From Massilia sp. PDC64 (GTDB lineage Bacteria > Pseudomonadota > Gammaproteobacteria > Burkholderiales > Burkholderiaceae_D), in the NCBI RefSeq assembly GCF_900101265.1, contig NZ_FMZS01000003.1:62001-126000 (forward strand): DNA of 64,000 bases, written 5' to 3'. A model generated the notes under the pieces. That model was not told the DNA's origin. It did not search any database and saw only the letters and a list, made by a program, of their open reading frames with translations. The position numbers and the translations under genes were made by a program. Positions 1 to 8,275 of this stretch are shown one piece after another. The stretch's first letter is position 1. The number at the start of each line of letters is the position of its first letter.

Positions 1-11
1 GGTTCGATCGA

Positions 12-40
12 TTGACCAATGGAAGTAATGTTCTTAATCT
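12..40 (+). promoter_or_regulatory. Candidate sigma-70 promoter of the first TonB receptor
   Basis: TTGACC at 12-17 and TAATCT at 35-40 are separated by 17 bases, close to the sigma-70 consensus. Transcription would start near 47, just before the operator-like site at 50-63 and well before the leader hairpin at 128-155. Called from the motif only. Confidence 0.4.
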
Positions 41-49
41 TAAACAAAT

Positions 50-63
50 GATGACCGCTATCA
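50..63 (+). promoter_or_regulatory. Partial LacI-type operator site before the first TonB receptor
   Basis: The reverse complement reads TGATAGCGGTCATC. The left half TGATAGCG resembles the xyl-box half-site; the right half is degenerate. The core TGACCGCTATCA differs at one base from TGACCGCTAACA upstream of the GH31 gene (8081-8092). It lies just downstream of the predicted transcription start, a position suited to repression. Confidence 0.35.
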
Positions 64-127
64 GTGACCAGAGAGTCAAGCGATGAAGCGGGAACGCCAG
101 GAGTAGTACCACCACCACCACGGACGT

Positions 128-155
128 CGCCGCCCGGCGGGCGCGGCGTTTTTTT
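128..155 (+). terminator. Intrinsic-terminator-like hairpin in the leader of the first TonB receptor
   Basis: CGCCGC at 128-133 pairs with GCGGCG at 143-148, with a GC-rich interior, followed directly by seven T at 149-155. It ends 21 bases before the GTG start at 177 and lies downstream of the candidate promoter. It could be a transcription attenuator for the receptor, or the terminator of a gene outside the window. The structure is seen; the role is inferred. Confidence 0.5.
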
Positions 156-176
156 CGAGAGACGAGAGGAGACACA

Positions 177-3100
177 GTGCTGCACACCAAGAGGGTCTTT
201 ACCCACCACCTGAACACCAGGCACCGCCTGATCAGCCTCGCCGTCGCGAGCGCCTGCGCCGCCCTGGTCGCACCGGCATTCGCACAGGACGCGAGCAATG
301 GTGCTTCCAATGGCATCGCTTCGCCCAACGACCCGGCTGTCACCGCACCGGTTCAGGGCGTCGCGACGAATACCGTCGTCGTGACGGGTATCCGCGCCAG
401 CATGCAGTCCACGCTGAACATGAAGCGTAACTCCGATGGCGTCGTCGACGGCATCGTGGCCGACGACATCGGCAAATTCCCCGACACCAACCTGGCCGAG
501 GCCGTGCAACGGATCTCCGGCGTGTCGATCGACCGCAACCGCGGCGAAGGCGCCAACGTCACCGTGCGCGGCGTCGGCCCGGACCTGAACATGGTGCTGC
601 TGAACGGCCGCCAGATGCCGACGGCGAACCTGGGCGACCAGGCCGGCCGCGCGTTCGACTTCTCGAACCTCGCGTCGGAAGCCGTGTCGCAGATCCAGGT
701 CTACAAGAGCGCACGCGCCGACACGCCGCCGGGCGGCATCGGCGCCACGCTGAACATCATGACGGGCCGTCCGCTGGACCTGGGCAAGGTCGCCAGCTTC
801 GGCGTCAAGGGCGTGTACGACCGTTCCAACAACAACCTGCCGGACATCGACGCGGCCAAGCGTTCGCTGACGCCGGAAGTCTCGGGCCTGTACAGCACCA
901 CCTGGAACAACGGCATGTTCGGCTTCGCCGTCAGCGGCAGCTACCAGGAGCGCAACCTGGGCGTGAACCAGGCTGCCGTGACCAACGGCTGGCTCGGTCC
1001 GTTCCACGGCAACACGGTCAGCCAGGATCCGGGCCCGATCCCCGTGTCGGGCGTGGGTGTGGAGAATCCGCCGAAGGCCAGCGACATCTACCTGACCCCG
1101 CAGAACCTGTCGTACTTCGTGCGCGGTTCGCAGCGCCAGCGTACCAACGGCCAGCTGACGTTCCAGTTCCGTCCGGTCAAGGAACTGACGACCACGCTGG
1201 ACTACACGTACGCGCAGAACAAGATCCAGACCAAGTACCACGAGCTGTCGGTCTGGTTCAACCATCCTCTGAACGCGCAGACGAGCAAGTGGACCAACGG
1301 CCCGATCGCCTCGCCGATCTATTATGAAGAGCAGGTGACGAACCAGGACATGGCGATGAACGGCGGCGACTTCGCCACCAAGTCGACGCTGGACTCTATC
1401 GGTTTCAACACCCAGTGGCGCGTGTCGCCGGCCCTGCGTCTCTCGCTCGACATGCACCACTCGGTGGCCAAGTCGGGCAAGGACAGCCCGTACGGTTCGA
1501 ACAACGACCTGGCAACCGTCAGCTTCTCGCGCAACACCACCGGCGTCGACTTCACGCAGGAGATGCCGATCCTCGTCATCCCGGGCGGCGCCAACTACAC
1601 CGCCGCGCCGAACCAGGTGTCCGGCTCGTGGTTCCAGGATGGCCTGAACAAGATGAAGATCGACCAGATCCAGGCCGGCGGTAGCCTGAAGCTGTTCGAA
1701 GCGTCGAACCTGAACTTCGGCCTGTCGCACACGAAGGTCAACAACCATTCCGTGTTCCAGCAGGTCCAGCGCGACTCGTGGGGCGGCACGTCGAAGAACC
1801 CGGGCGTCGACTATAACCAGAACCTGTGGTTCGCCGACGGTATCCGCCAGTACTTCGGCAAACTGGGCGGCTCGAACGACCCTCGCATGTACGACCGTTT
1901 CAACCTGTTCGACTTCGCCGCCGTGCGCGACAACGCGATCAAGGTCACGGGCGACCAGGCGGGCTACACCCCGAGCCTGGACAACCCGAGCTTCAACCGC
2001 ACGACGGTCGAGAAGACCAAGGCGCTGTACATGCAGTTCAACACGGACTGGGATACCGCGCTGCCGATGCACACCGGCGTGGGCTTCCGCTACGAGAAGA
2101 CCGACGTCGCGTCGACCGGCCTGCTGAAGCAGCCGACCCAGGTCAACTGGATCTCGCAGAACGAGCTGCCGATCGTGTTCGGCTCGCAGACCTTCCAGAC
2201 CCAGACCGGCAAGTACAGCAACTTCCTGCCGACCGTGGACTGGGACATGGACCTGCGCGACGACCTGAAGGTGCGCGCCAGCTACGGCGTGTCGATCGGC
2301 CGTCCGCGCTACGACCAGATCGAGGGCGGTACCACGTACAGCGCGACGGCGGGCGTGACCGGCACGACGGCCAACCGCGGCAACCCGGGCCTGTCGCCGG
2401 TCAAGTCGAAGAACCTGGACCTGTCGGCCGAGTGGTACTACACGAAGCAGAGCATGATCTCGCTGGGCCTGTTCTACAAGGACCTGTCGGATTACGCGGG
2501 CCAGACCGTCGTCAACGAACCGTCGACGACGGCCACCACGCCGGTGGGCGGCAAGTACTGGAACGCGGCCATCGCGTCCGGTTGCGTCGCGACCGACACG
2601 AACTGCATGCGTAACTACATCCTGTCGCACTTCGCCGGCCAGCCGGGCGTAACGGCGACCGGTACCAACGCGGCGGGCAACCTGACGGGCACGATCAGCG
2701 GCATCCCGGGCGACCCGGCGCTGCCGTACCAGGTGACGACCTTCATCAACCAGGACAAGGCGTCGCTGAAGGGTGCGGAAGTCAACTGGCAGCACATGTT
2801 CAACAACGGCTTCGGCTTCCAGGCCAACTACACGTACGTGAAGTCGAGCCTCACGTACGACAACATGGGCCTGGGTAACCAGTTCGCGCTCGTCGGCCTG
2901 TCGAACTCCGCCAACCTGGTCGGTATCTACGAAGACCAGAAGTGGTCGATCCGCCTGGCCTACAACTGGCGCGGCGAGTTCCTCGCGAGCGTGGCCGACA
3001 ACGGCAAGCCGAACCCGCGCTACGTCGAGCCGTATGGCCAGACCGACCTGTCGATCGGCTACAACGTCAACAAGAACCTGAGCGTGTCGCTCGAGGCGAT

Positions 3101-3209
3101 CAACCTGACCGACTCGACCCAGCGTACGCACGGCCGTACCGACCAGCAGGTGCTGCAGGTCACGACCGGCGGCCCGCGCTACATGCTGGGCGCGCGCTAC
3201 AAGTTCTGA
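177..3209 (+). CDS. TonB-dependent receptor, carbohydrate-type (Caulobacter subfamily)
   Basis: Outer-membrane active transporter of 1010 residues, probably for an oligosaccharide. A signal peptide ends near residue 36 (AFAQD). The plug domain begins around residue 68 (VVVTGIRAS) and carries the IGKFPDTNLAEAVQRISGV block typical of long Caulobacter/Xanthomonas-type receptors; the rest is the 22-strand barrel, ending in a C-terminal Phe (ARYKF). The GTG start at 177 follows a strong ribosome site (GAGAGGAGACA) that also precedes the second receptor at 14600. No SusD-like partner follows. The gene stands alone, with a leader hairpin upstream and a terminator downstream. The substrate cannot be read from the sequence. 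Confidence 0.93.
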   Translation: MLHTKRVFTHHLNTRHRLISLAVASACAALVAPAFAQDASNGASNGIASPNDPAVTAPVQGVATNTVVVTGIRASMQSTLNMKRNSDGVVDGIVADDIGKFPDTNLAEAVQRISGVSIDRNRGEGANVTVRGVGPDLNMVLLNGRQMPTANLGDQAGRAFDFSNLASEAVSQIQVYKSARADTPPGGIGATLNIMTGRPLDLGKVASFGVKGVYDRSNNNLPDIDAAKRSLTPEVSGLYSTTWNNGMFGFAVSGSYQERNLGVNQAAVTNGWLGPFHGNTVSQDPGPIPVSGVGVENPPKASDIYLTPQNLSYFVRGSQRQRTNGQLTFQFRPVKELTTTLDYTYAQNKIQTKYHELSVWFNHPLNAQTSKWTNGPIASPIYYEEQVTNQDMAMNGGDFATKSTLDSIGFNTQWRVSPALRLSLDMHHSVAKSGKDSPYGSNNDLATVSFSRNTTGVDFTQEMPILVIPGGANYTAAPNQVSGSWFQDGLNKMKIDQIQAGGSLKLFEASNLNFGLSHTKVNNHSVFQQVQRDSWGGTSKNPGVDYNQNLWFADGIRQYFGKLGGSNDPRMYDRFNLFDFAAVRDNAIKVTGDQAGYTPSLDNPSFNRTTVEKTKALYMQFNTDWDTALPMHTGVGFRYEKTDVASTGLLKQPTQVNWISQNELPIVFGSQTFQTQTGKYSNFLPTVDWDMDLRDDLKVRASYGVSIGRPRYDQIEGGTTYSATAGVTGTTANRGNPGLSPVKSKNLDLSAEWYYTKQSMISLGLFYKDLSDYAGQTVVNEPSTTATTPVGGKYWNAAIASGCVATDTNCMRNYILSHFAGQPGVTATGTNAAGNLTGTISGIPGDPALPYQVTTFINQDKASLKGAEVNWQHMFNNGFGFQANYTYVKSSLTYDNMGLGNQFALVGLSNSANLVGIYEDQKWSIRLAYNWRGEFLASVADNGKPNPRYVEPYGQTDLSIGYNVNKNLSVSLEAINLTDSTQRTHGRTDQQVLQVTTGGPRYMLGARYKF

Positions 3210-3225
3210 TGCACCCTGTGTGATG

Positions 3226-3254
3226 AAGGGCCGTCCCTCGGGGCGGCCCTTTTT
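3226..3254 (+). terminator. Rho-independent terminator after the first TonB receptor
   Basis: AAGGGCCG pairs with CGGCCCTT (8 bp, with a further CCC/GGG pairing inside) followed by a T run, starting 17 bases after the stop codon. It isolates the receptor from the peroxidase operon. Confidence 0.88.
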
Positions 3255-3366
3255 ATTGCGTGACTTTATGCAAATCGGGTAGACGCGCACGATACCGTTC
3301 GCTGCGATGCACCAATAGCACGGTCGTTCTATGATGATGCCCGTCATCACAAACGACCGAGGCGAC

Positions 3367-4452
3367 ATGCAGCCATTGATTTATTCCCCGGACATCGAGG
3401 TGATCGCGCCCGACGAAGCCCGGCTCACCGAAGAGATCGTCGAGCAGATGGCCGCGTCCGCGCGCGACGCTTACGAACGCCACCGTCACGCGCACCGCGA
3501 CGCGCACGCGAAGTCGAACGGCATCCTGAAGGGCGAACTGGTCGTCCATGCGGACCTGCCGCCCGAACTCGCGCAAGGCATCTTCGCCGCGCCGCGCACG
3601 TACCCCGTCGTCGCGCGCCTGTCGTCCGCGCCGGGCGACATCCATACCGACAGGATTCCCGCCCCGCGCGGCTTCGCGTTCAAGGTGATCGGCGTCGAGG
3701 GGGAGCGGCTCACGCCCGGCATCGGCGGCGCCAACCAGGACTTCCTGATGGTGAACTTCCCGGCGCTGGCCTTCGGCACGATCCCGAAATACAAGCGGAT
3801 GCTGGCGCTGCTGGAGGCGAACGCGCATGCGCCGGACACGTTCCAGCGCCTCGTCGCGGGCACCGCGCACGGCGCGAAGGAGGTGCTCAAGGCGCTGGGC
3901 GGCACGGCCGGCGCCACGCTCGACGGCCTCGCGCGCGACAACCACCATCCGCTCGGCGAGACGTATCACACACAGGCCGCGCTGCGTTTCGGCGACCACG
4001 TAGCGAAGCTGGCGCTGCGGCCGCTGTCGGACGACGTGCGCGCGCTGACGGGCCGGCCCGTGCCGGACACCGGCTACGCCGCCATGCGCGACGCCGTGAC
4101 GGCGCATTTCGCCCATGTCGGCGCGGAATACGAACTGACGGCGCAACTGTGCGTCGACCTGGCGCGCATGCCCGTCGAAGACGCGTCCGTCGCGTGGCCG
4201 GAAGACCTGGCGCCGCACCGGCCGATCGCGACGCTCCGTTTCGCGCCTCAGGACCCGAACAGTCCCGCGCGCCTCGTCCACGGCGACGACGTCCTGTCGT
4301 TCAACCCGTGGAACGGTGTCGCCGCGCATCGTCCGCTCGGCGGCATCATGCGCATCCGCCGCGCCGCCTACGAACGCTCGTCCGCCTTCCGGCACGCGCA
4401 GAACGCGCGGCCGCGCATCGAGCCCACGCAATTTGCCGACATCCCCGACTGA
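3367..4452 (+). CDS. Catalase-like haem protein
   Basis: 361-residue protein of the small catalase-like family (y4iL/SrpA type), expected to bind haem and act on peroxides. The family signature HAKSNGILKGEL contains His47, the expected distal histidine. Near the C-terminus the catalase proximal motif R-x-x-x-Y-x-x-S-x-x-x-R is visible with Arg331 and Tyr335. The ATG at 3367 is preferred over the in-frame ATG at 3331 because only the former has a GAGG-like ribosome site. There is no signal peptide, so it should be cytoplasmic. First gene of a tight three-gene run with a small partner and a DyP peroxidase, suggesting joint peroxide detoxification. Hydroperoxide dismutation versus peroxidation is not decided. 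Confidence 0.82.
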   Translation: MQPLIYSPDIEVIAPDEARLTEEIVEQMAASARDAYERHRHAHRDAHAKSNGILKGELVVHADLPPELAQGIFAAPRTYPVVARLSSAPGDIHTDRIPAPRGFAFKVIGVEGERLTPGIGGANQDFLMVNFPALAFGTIPKYKRMLALLEANAHAPDTFQRLVAGTAHGAKEVLKALGGTAGATLDGLARDNHHPLGETYHTQAALRFGDHVAKLALRPLSDDVRALTGRPVPDTGYAAMRDAVTAHFAHVGAEYELTAQLCVDLARMPVEDASVAWPEDLAPHRPIATLRFAPQDPNSPARLVHGDDVLSFNPWNGVAAHRPLGGIMRIRRAAYERSSAFRHAQNARPRIEPTQFADIPD

Positions 4453-4463
4453 AAGGAACCACG

Positions 4464-5162
4464 ATGACCCATGACAGTACCGACCCGCGCCTGGCCGACG
4501 AGACCAAACTGCAGGCGATCCGCCGCCGCATCGAGGAAGTGGCGCACGACGCGCCGCAGCTCGCGAAGATTGCGCTGGAAGCGATGGTGCGCAAGCATAA
4601 TCCCGACCTGAAGGGCAGCGCGCAATCGGCCGGCCGCGCCGGCAGGCAGTCCGGCAACGTGTCCGAGCTGACCGCGATCGCGCCGCTGAAGCCCGGCGGG
4701 GCCGAGCGCCTGCGCCGCATCTTCGATCTCACCAACGGCAACATGGACGGCGCCCAGCGCGTCTCCACCCTGCACGACATGCGCTTCGTTTTCTTCGACA
4801 ACGACACGCGCATCCTGTTCGCCACGACCTACGACGGCGACTGGGACACGTACATCAACGATTTCGCGACGAAGATCCCCGAGCTGATGGACCTGTTGTT
4901 CGCGAACGTGGAAGGGTGGCCCGGCATCGCCAGCCCGGACGTGAAGGATTTCATCGCGCGCCACCAGATCGACGCTGCCGGCTGGTTCGTCGCGAATCCG
5001 CAGGTGACGGTGGTCGACGTCCGGCGCTACCAGCGCATGGACAAGGCGCTCGCCGCCTTCCTCGACGAGATGGCGGCGCATCCGCCGCAGGACGAGGCCA
5101 CGCGCCGCGCGCTCGACACGTTGAGCCGGGCGCTGTCGCAGCCGGAAGGGGTGGATTACTGA
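4464..5162 (+). CDS. Unknown protein between catalase-like and DyP peroxidase genes
   Basis: 232 residues, no signal peptide or membrane segment. ATG at 4464 follows AAAGGAACCACG, 11 bases after the upstream stop; its own stop is one base before the DyP start, so the three genes are almost certainly cotranscribed. After a basic, Ala-rich N-terminal third (to about residue 65) comes a segment starting AIAPLKPGG with alternating strands and helices (RFVFFDND, ILFATTYDGDWDTYINDF), resembling the ferredoxin-like fold of EthD-type and DyP-related proteins. Similar proteins recur beside haem peroxidases. It may be an accessory or haem-handling partner, but no activity can be assigned. Confidence 0.8.
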   Translation: MTHDSTDPRLADETKLQAIRRRIEEVAHDAPQLAKIALEAMVRKHNPDLKGSAQSAGRAGRQSGNVSELTAIAPLKPGGAERLRRIFDLTNGNMDGAQRVSTLHDMRFVFFDNDTRILFATTYDGDWDTYINDFATKIPELMDLLFANVEGWPGIASPDVKDFIARHQIDAAGWFVANPQVTVVDVRRYQRMDKALAAFLDEMAAHPPQDEATRRALDTLSRALSQPEGVDY

Positions 5163-5163
5163 C

Positions 5164-6534
5164 ATGAGCATCCTCGGCGATATCAAGGCGCGCTTCAGGC
5201 GCGAACACGTGACCCTGCAACTGGACGACATCCAGGCGCTGATCCTGCGCGCCCGTCCCGAGCCGTACGTGGGCATCCACGCGATGCTGCACGTGACGGA
5301 TGCCGCCGGCGGGCGCGATCTCGTGCGGCGCATGGCGGAACACGTGCCGTCCGCCGCCGGCTGGACGGACGACCGCGACGCCTGGATGGGCGTGGCCATC
5401 AGCCACGCGGGCCTGCAGGCGCTGGGCGTGCCCGAAGCGTCGCTTGCCAGTTTTCCGCTGCCGTTCCGGCAGGGGATGGCGGCGCGCGCCGCGCAGTTGC
5501 GCGACGTCGGCGAGAACGCGCCGGAACACTGGGACGACGCGTTCCGTCCGGGGACGTGCCACATCGCGCTGACGATCTATGCGCGCGACGCCGCCGCGCT
5601 GGACGCCGCCGTGGCACAGGCCATGGGAGAACTCGAGCGGTCGCACGGCGTCACGCTCGTGAGCACGCACGCGTTCGGCGCGGACGCGGACGCGAAGAAT
5701 CCGTTCGGGTTCCGCGATTCGATCTCGCAGCCGGCCGTCGCGGACAGCGGCGTCGCGCCCATGCCGGGGCAGGAAAGGGCGATCGCGGCGGGCGAATTCA
5801 TCCTCGGCGAGAACAGCGAGACGGGGGCGCCGCTGGCGCTGCCCGACCCGCCGGAACTGGGACGCAACGGCTCGTTCGTCGTGCTGCGCAAGTACGAGAG
5901 CCGCGTCGGCGCGTTCAACGATTTCGTGAAGCGCCATGCGGGCAGCGAAGAAGACCAGGAGCGTTTCGCGGCCAGGCTGTTCGGCCGCTGGCGCAGCGGC
6001 GCGCCGCTGATCCTCAGCCCGGACCGGGACGACCCCGCGCTCGGCGCCGACCCCGCGCGCAACAACGGGTTCGATTTTTCGGAAGACCCGCGCGGCCTCG
6101 CATGCCCGCACGGCGCGCACATGCGGCGCCTGAATCCGCGCGACAGTGCGCTGACCATTCTCACCGACGTCAACATCCACCGCATCATCCGGCGCTCGTC
6201 CACGTTCGGCCCCAAATGGTCGCGCGACGTGACGGCCGCCGACGATGCGAAAGGCGAGCGCGGCATCTTCTTCATCTTCATCAGCGCGCGGGCCTACGAC
6301 ACGATCGAGTTCTTCCAGCAGGAGTGGATCAACCGCGGCAACTTCATCGACCTCGCCGACGAGCGCGATCCCGTCGTCGGCCTGCACGAGACGCCGGGCA
6401 CGTTCACGATTCCGGACACGCCCGTGCGGCGCCGCGTCGACGGCGTGACGACCTTCAACCGGCTGCGCGGCGGGGAATACCTGTTCATGCCGTCGCTGAC
6501 GGCGCTGCGCTGGATCGGCGCGGGGCGATGGTAG
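5164..6534 (+). CDS. DyP-type haem peroxidase
   Basis: 456-residue dye-decolorising-type peroxidase that oxidises substrates with hydrogen peroxide through b-type haem. The proximal haem histidine is His319 in ACPHGAHMRRLNPRD. The distal GXXDG motif appears as GFRDS (182-186): the catalytic Asp185 is kept but the final Gly is Ser. Basic residues in HRIIRRSS (339-346) provide the candidate distal arginine. It has no Tat or Sec signal and so is probably cytoplasmic, unlike many exported DyPs. Last gene of the catalase-like/partner/DyP operon, starting one base after the preceding stop. Confidence 0.92.
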   Translation: MSILGDIKARFRREHVTLQLDDIQALILRARPEPYVGIHAMLHVTDAAGGRDLVRRMAEHVPSAAGWTDDRDAWMGVAISHAGLQALGVPEASLASFPLPFRQGMAARAAQLRDVGENAPEHWDDAFRPGTCHIALTIYARDAAALDAAVAQAMGELERSHGVTLVSTHAFGADADAKNPFGFRDSISQPAVADSGVAPMPGQERAIAAGEFILGENSETGAPLALPDPPELGRNGSFVVLRKYESRVGAFNDFVKRHAGSEEDQERFAARLFGRWRSGAPLILSPDRDDPALGADPARNNGFDFSEDPRGLACPHGAHMRRLNPRDSALTILTDVNIHRIIRRSSTFGPKWSRDVTAADDAKGERGIFFIFISARAYDTIEFFQQEWINRGNFIDLADERDPVVGLHETPGTFTIPDTPVRRRVDGVTTFNRLRGGEYLFMPSLTALRWIGAGRW

Positions 6535-6589
6535 GGCAGGGCATTGCCTGATATTCTGTCGATGGTATCCACTCATCGACAGGTACGAC

Positions 6590-7999
6590 ATGAAACGCGC
6601 GCTTTGGCTGCTGGTTCTCTCCTCGCTCGGTAGCGCCATCCCCCTGGCGCAGGGTGCCGACCTGACGCCGCCGCAGAAGCAGCTGCGCGGTATTTACCAG
6701 GAACTGGTCGAGACCAACACGACGAATTCGACCGGCTCGTGCACGGTGGCGGCGACGAAGATGGCGAAGCACCTGAAGGCCGCGGGCTATCGCGATGAGG
6801 ACGTGAGGATCATCGTGCCGCCGGGCGGTCCGACCAAGGGCAACCTGGTGGCGCGCCTGAAGGGTGACGGCAGCAGGAAGCCGCTGCTCATGCTGGCCCA
6901 CATCGACGTGGTCGAAGCCAACCGGGCGGACTGGACGCGCGACCCGTTCAAGCTCGTCGAGGAAAACGGCGTGTTCTATGCGCGCGGCGCGTCGGACGAC
7001 AAGGCGATGGCGTCCGTGTTCGTGTCCAACATGATCCGCTACAAGAACGAAAAACTGCCGCTCAAGCGCGACGTCATCCTCGCGCTCACCTGCGACGAGG
7101 AGATCGTGCCGTCGCAATTCGACGGCGCCGACTACCTGGTCACCCACCATCGCGACCTGGTCGACGCCGAGATCGCGCTCAACGAAGGCGGCGGCGGATT
7201 CCTCGACAAGGACGGCGAGCCGGTCCGCCACGGCATCCAGGCCGGCGAGAAGATCTACCAGAGTTTTCAGCTGGAAGTGACCAACCCGGGCGGCCACAGT
7301 TCGCTGCCGCAGCGCGACAACGCCATCTATCGGCTCGCGGAAGGCTTGTCTCGGCTGGGCAAATTCGAATTCCCGTTCAGGCTCTCAAGCGTCACGCGCG
7401 CGTATTACGAGAAGTCGTCGCAGGTCGAACGGGGGCAGGTGGCCGCGGACATGAAAGCGATCCTGGCCGACCCGCCCGACCGGGCGGCGCTCGATCGCCT
7501 GTATGCCGTCCACCCGATGCACAACGCGACCGTGCGCACGACCTGCGTGGCGACCAGGGTGGAAGCGGGGCATGCGGACAACGCCTTGCCGCAGCGCGCC
7601 CGCGCGACCGTCAACTGCCGCATCCTGCCCGACGAGTCCATCGACGACGTGCAGCGTACGCTGGAACGCGTCGTGGCCGACGACGCGATCAGGATCACGC
7701 GCATCGGCGAGGGCGTGGCCAGTCCGATGCCGCCGCTGACGCCGACCCTGATGAACGCCGTGACCGACATCAGCAACGACATCTGGCCAGGCGTGCCGGT
7801 CATCCCGACCTTGCTGCCCGGCGGGACGGACGGCCGGTTCCTGAACAATGCCGGCATCCCGACCTATGGCATCAGCGGCATGTTCAGCGGTCCCGAACCC
7901 TCCGGCGCGCATGGCTTGAACGAGCACCTGCGCGTCAAATCGCTCTACGACGGCCAGGAGTTCCTGTACCGGCTCGGCAAGCGGCTGGCCACGGAATAG
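6590..7999 (+). CDS. Secreted M20-family metallopeptidase
   Basis: 469-residue zinc carboxy- or aminopeptidase of the M20/M25/M40 family with an N-terminal signal peptide (about residues 1-23). Visible catalytic elements: HIDVV (His104, Asp106), ASDDK (Asp137, bridging metal ligand), CDEE (Glu170 catalytic base, Glu171 ligand), the dimerisation-domain motif NPGGHSS, and the C-terminal HGLNEH histidine. The set is complete, so it should be active in the periplasm or outside the cell on peptides. It stands alone after the peroxidase operon, with a weak ACAGG ribosome site. Substrate specificity is unknown. Confidence 0.9.
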   Translation: MKRALWLLVLSSLGSAIPLAQGADLTPPQKQLRGIYQELVETNTTNSTGSCTVAATKMAKHLKAAGYRDEDVRIIVPPGGPTKGNLVARLKGDGSRKPLLMLAHIDVVEANRADWTRDPFKLVEENGVFYARGASDDKAMASVFVSNMIRYKNEKLPLKRDVILALTCDEEIVPSQFDGADYLVTHHRDLVDAEIALNEGGGGFLDKDGEPVRHGIQAGEKIYQSFQLEVTNPGGHSSLPQRDNAIYRLAEGLSRLGKFEFPFRLSSVTRAYYEKSSQVERGQVAADMKAILADPPDRAALDRLYAVHPMHNATVRTTCVATRVEAGHADNALPQRARATVNCRILPDESIDDVQRTLERVVADDAIRITRIGEGVASPMPPLTPTLMNAVTDISNDIWPGVPVIPTLLPGGTDGRFLNNAGIPTYGISGMFSGPEPSGAHGLNEHLRVKSLYDGQEFLYRLGKRLATE

Positions 8000-8021
8000 G
8001 CAGCTGGCGCCATCGGCGCGA

Positions 8022-8037
8022 TGGTAGCGCATAGCAA
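8022..8037 (+). promoter_or_regulatory. LacI-type operator site 1 upstream of GH31
   Basis: TGGTAGCGCATAGCAA. The left half matches the Xanthomonas xyl-box half TGGTAGCGC. The same 16-mer occurs with one mismatch (C to G) at 14243-14258 upstream of the second TonB receptor. It lies about 240 bases before the GH31 start, so it may instead or additionally act from upstream of the promoter. Confidence 0.5.
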
Positions 8038-8078
8038 TGCAATATTTTCCTTGCGTTGGCGATTTTAGCGATTGCGCA

Positions 8079-8092
8079 TGTGACCGCTAACA
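8079..8092 (-). promoter_or_regulatory. LacI-type operator site 2 upstream of GH31 (xyl-box-like)
   Basis: Read on the minus strand it is TGTTAGCGGTCACA, matching 11 of 14 positions of the inverted xyl-box TGTTAGCGCTACCA. It is in the 276-base gap before GH31. With the site at 8022 it forms an operator pair 57 bases apart, as expected for cooperative LacI-family binding. Confidence 0.5.
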
Positions 8093-8275
8093 GCGACAAT
8101 AACAGTTCAACTATAACGCGCACGCCGCCGCATCGGCAGGCATCGTGCCAGGGAGACGCTACCATCCGTCCGCCACGCGCGGCCGCGGGCCATACGGCCC
8201 GTCATGACAGTCTCCCGGGCCTGCCGCCGCCGCGCGCACCGCGTCGCCCGATTCACCCCTGCGATAGAGGACTGG

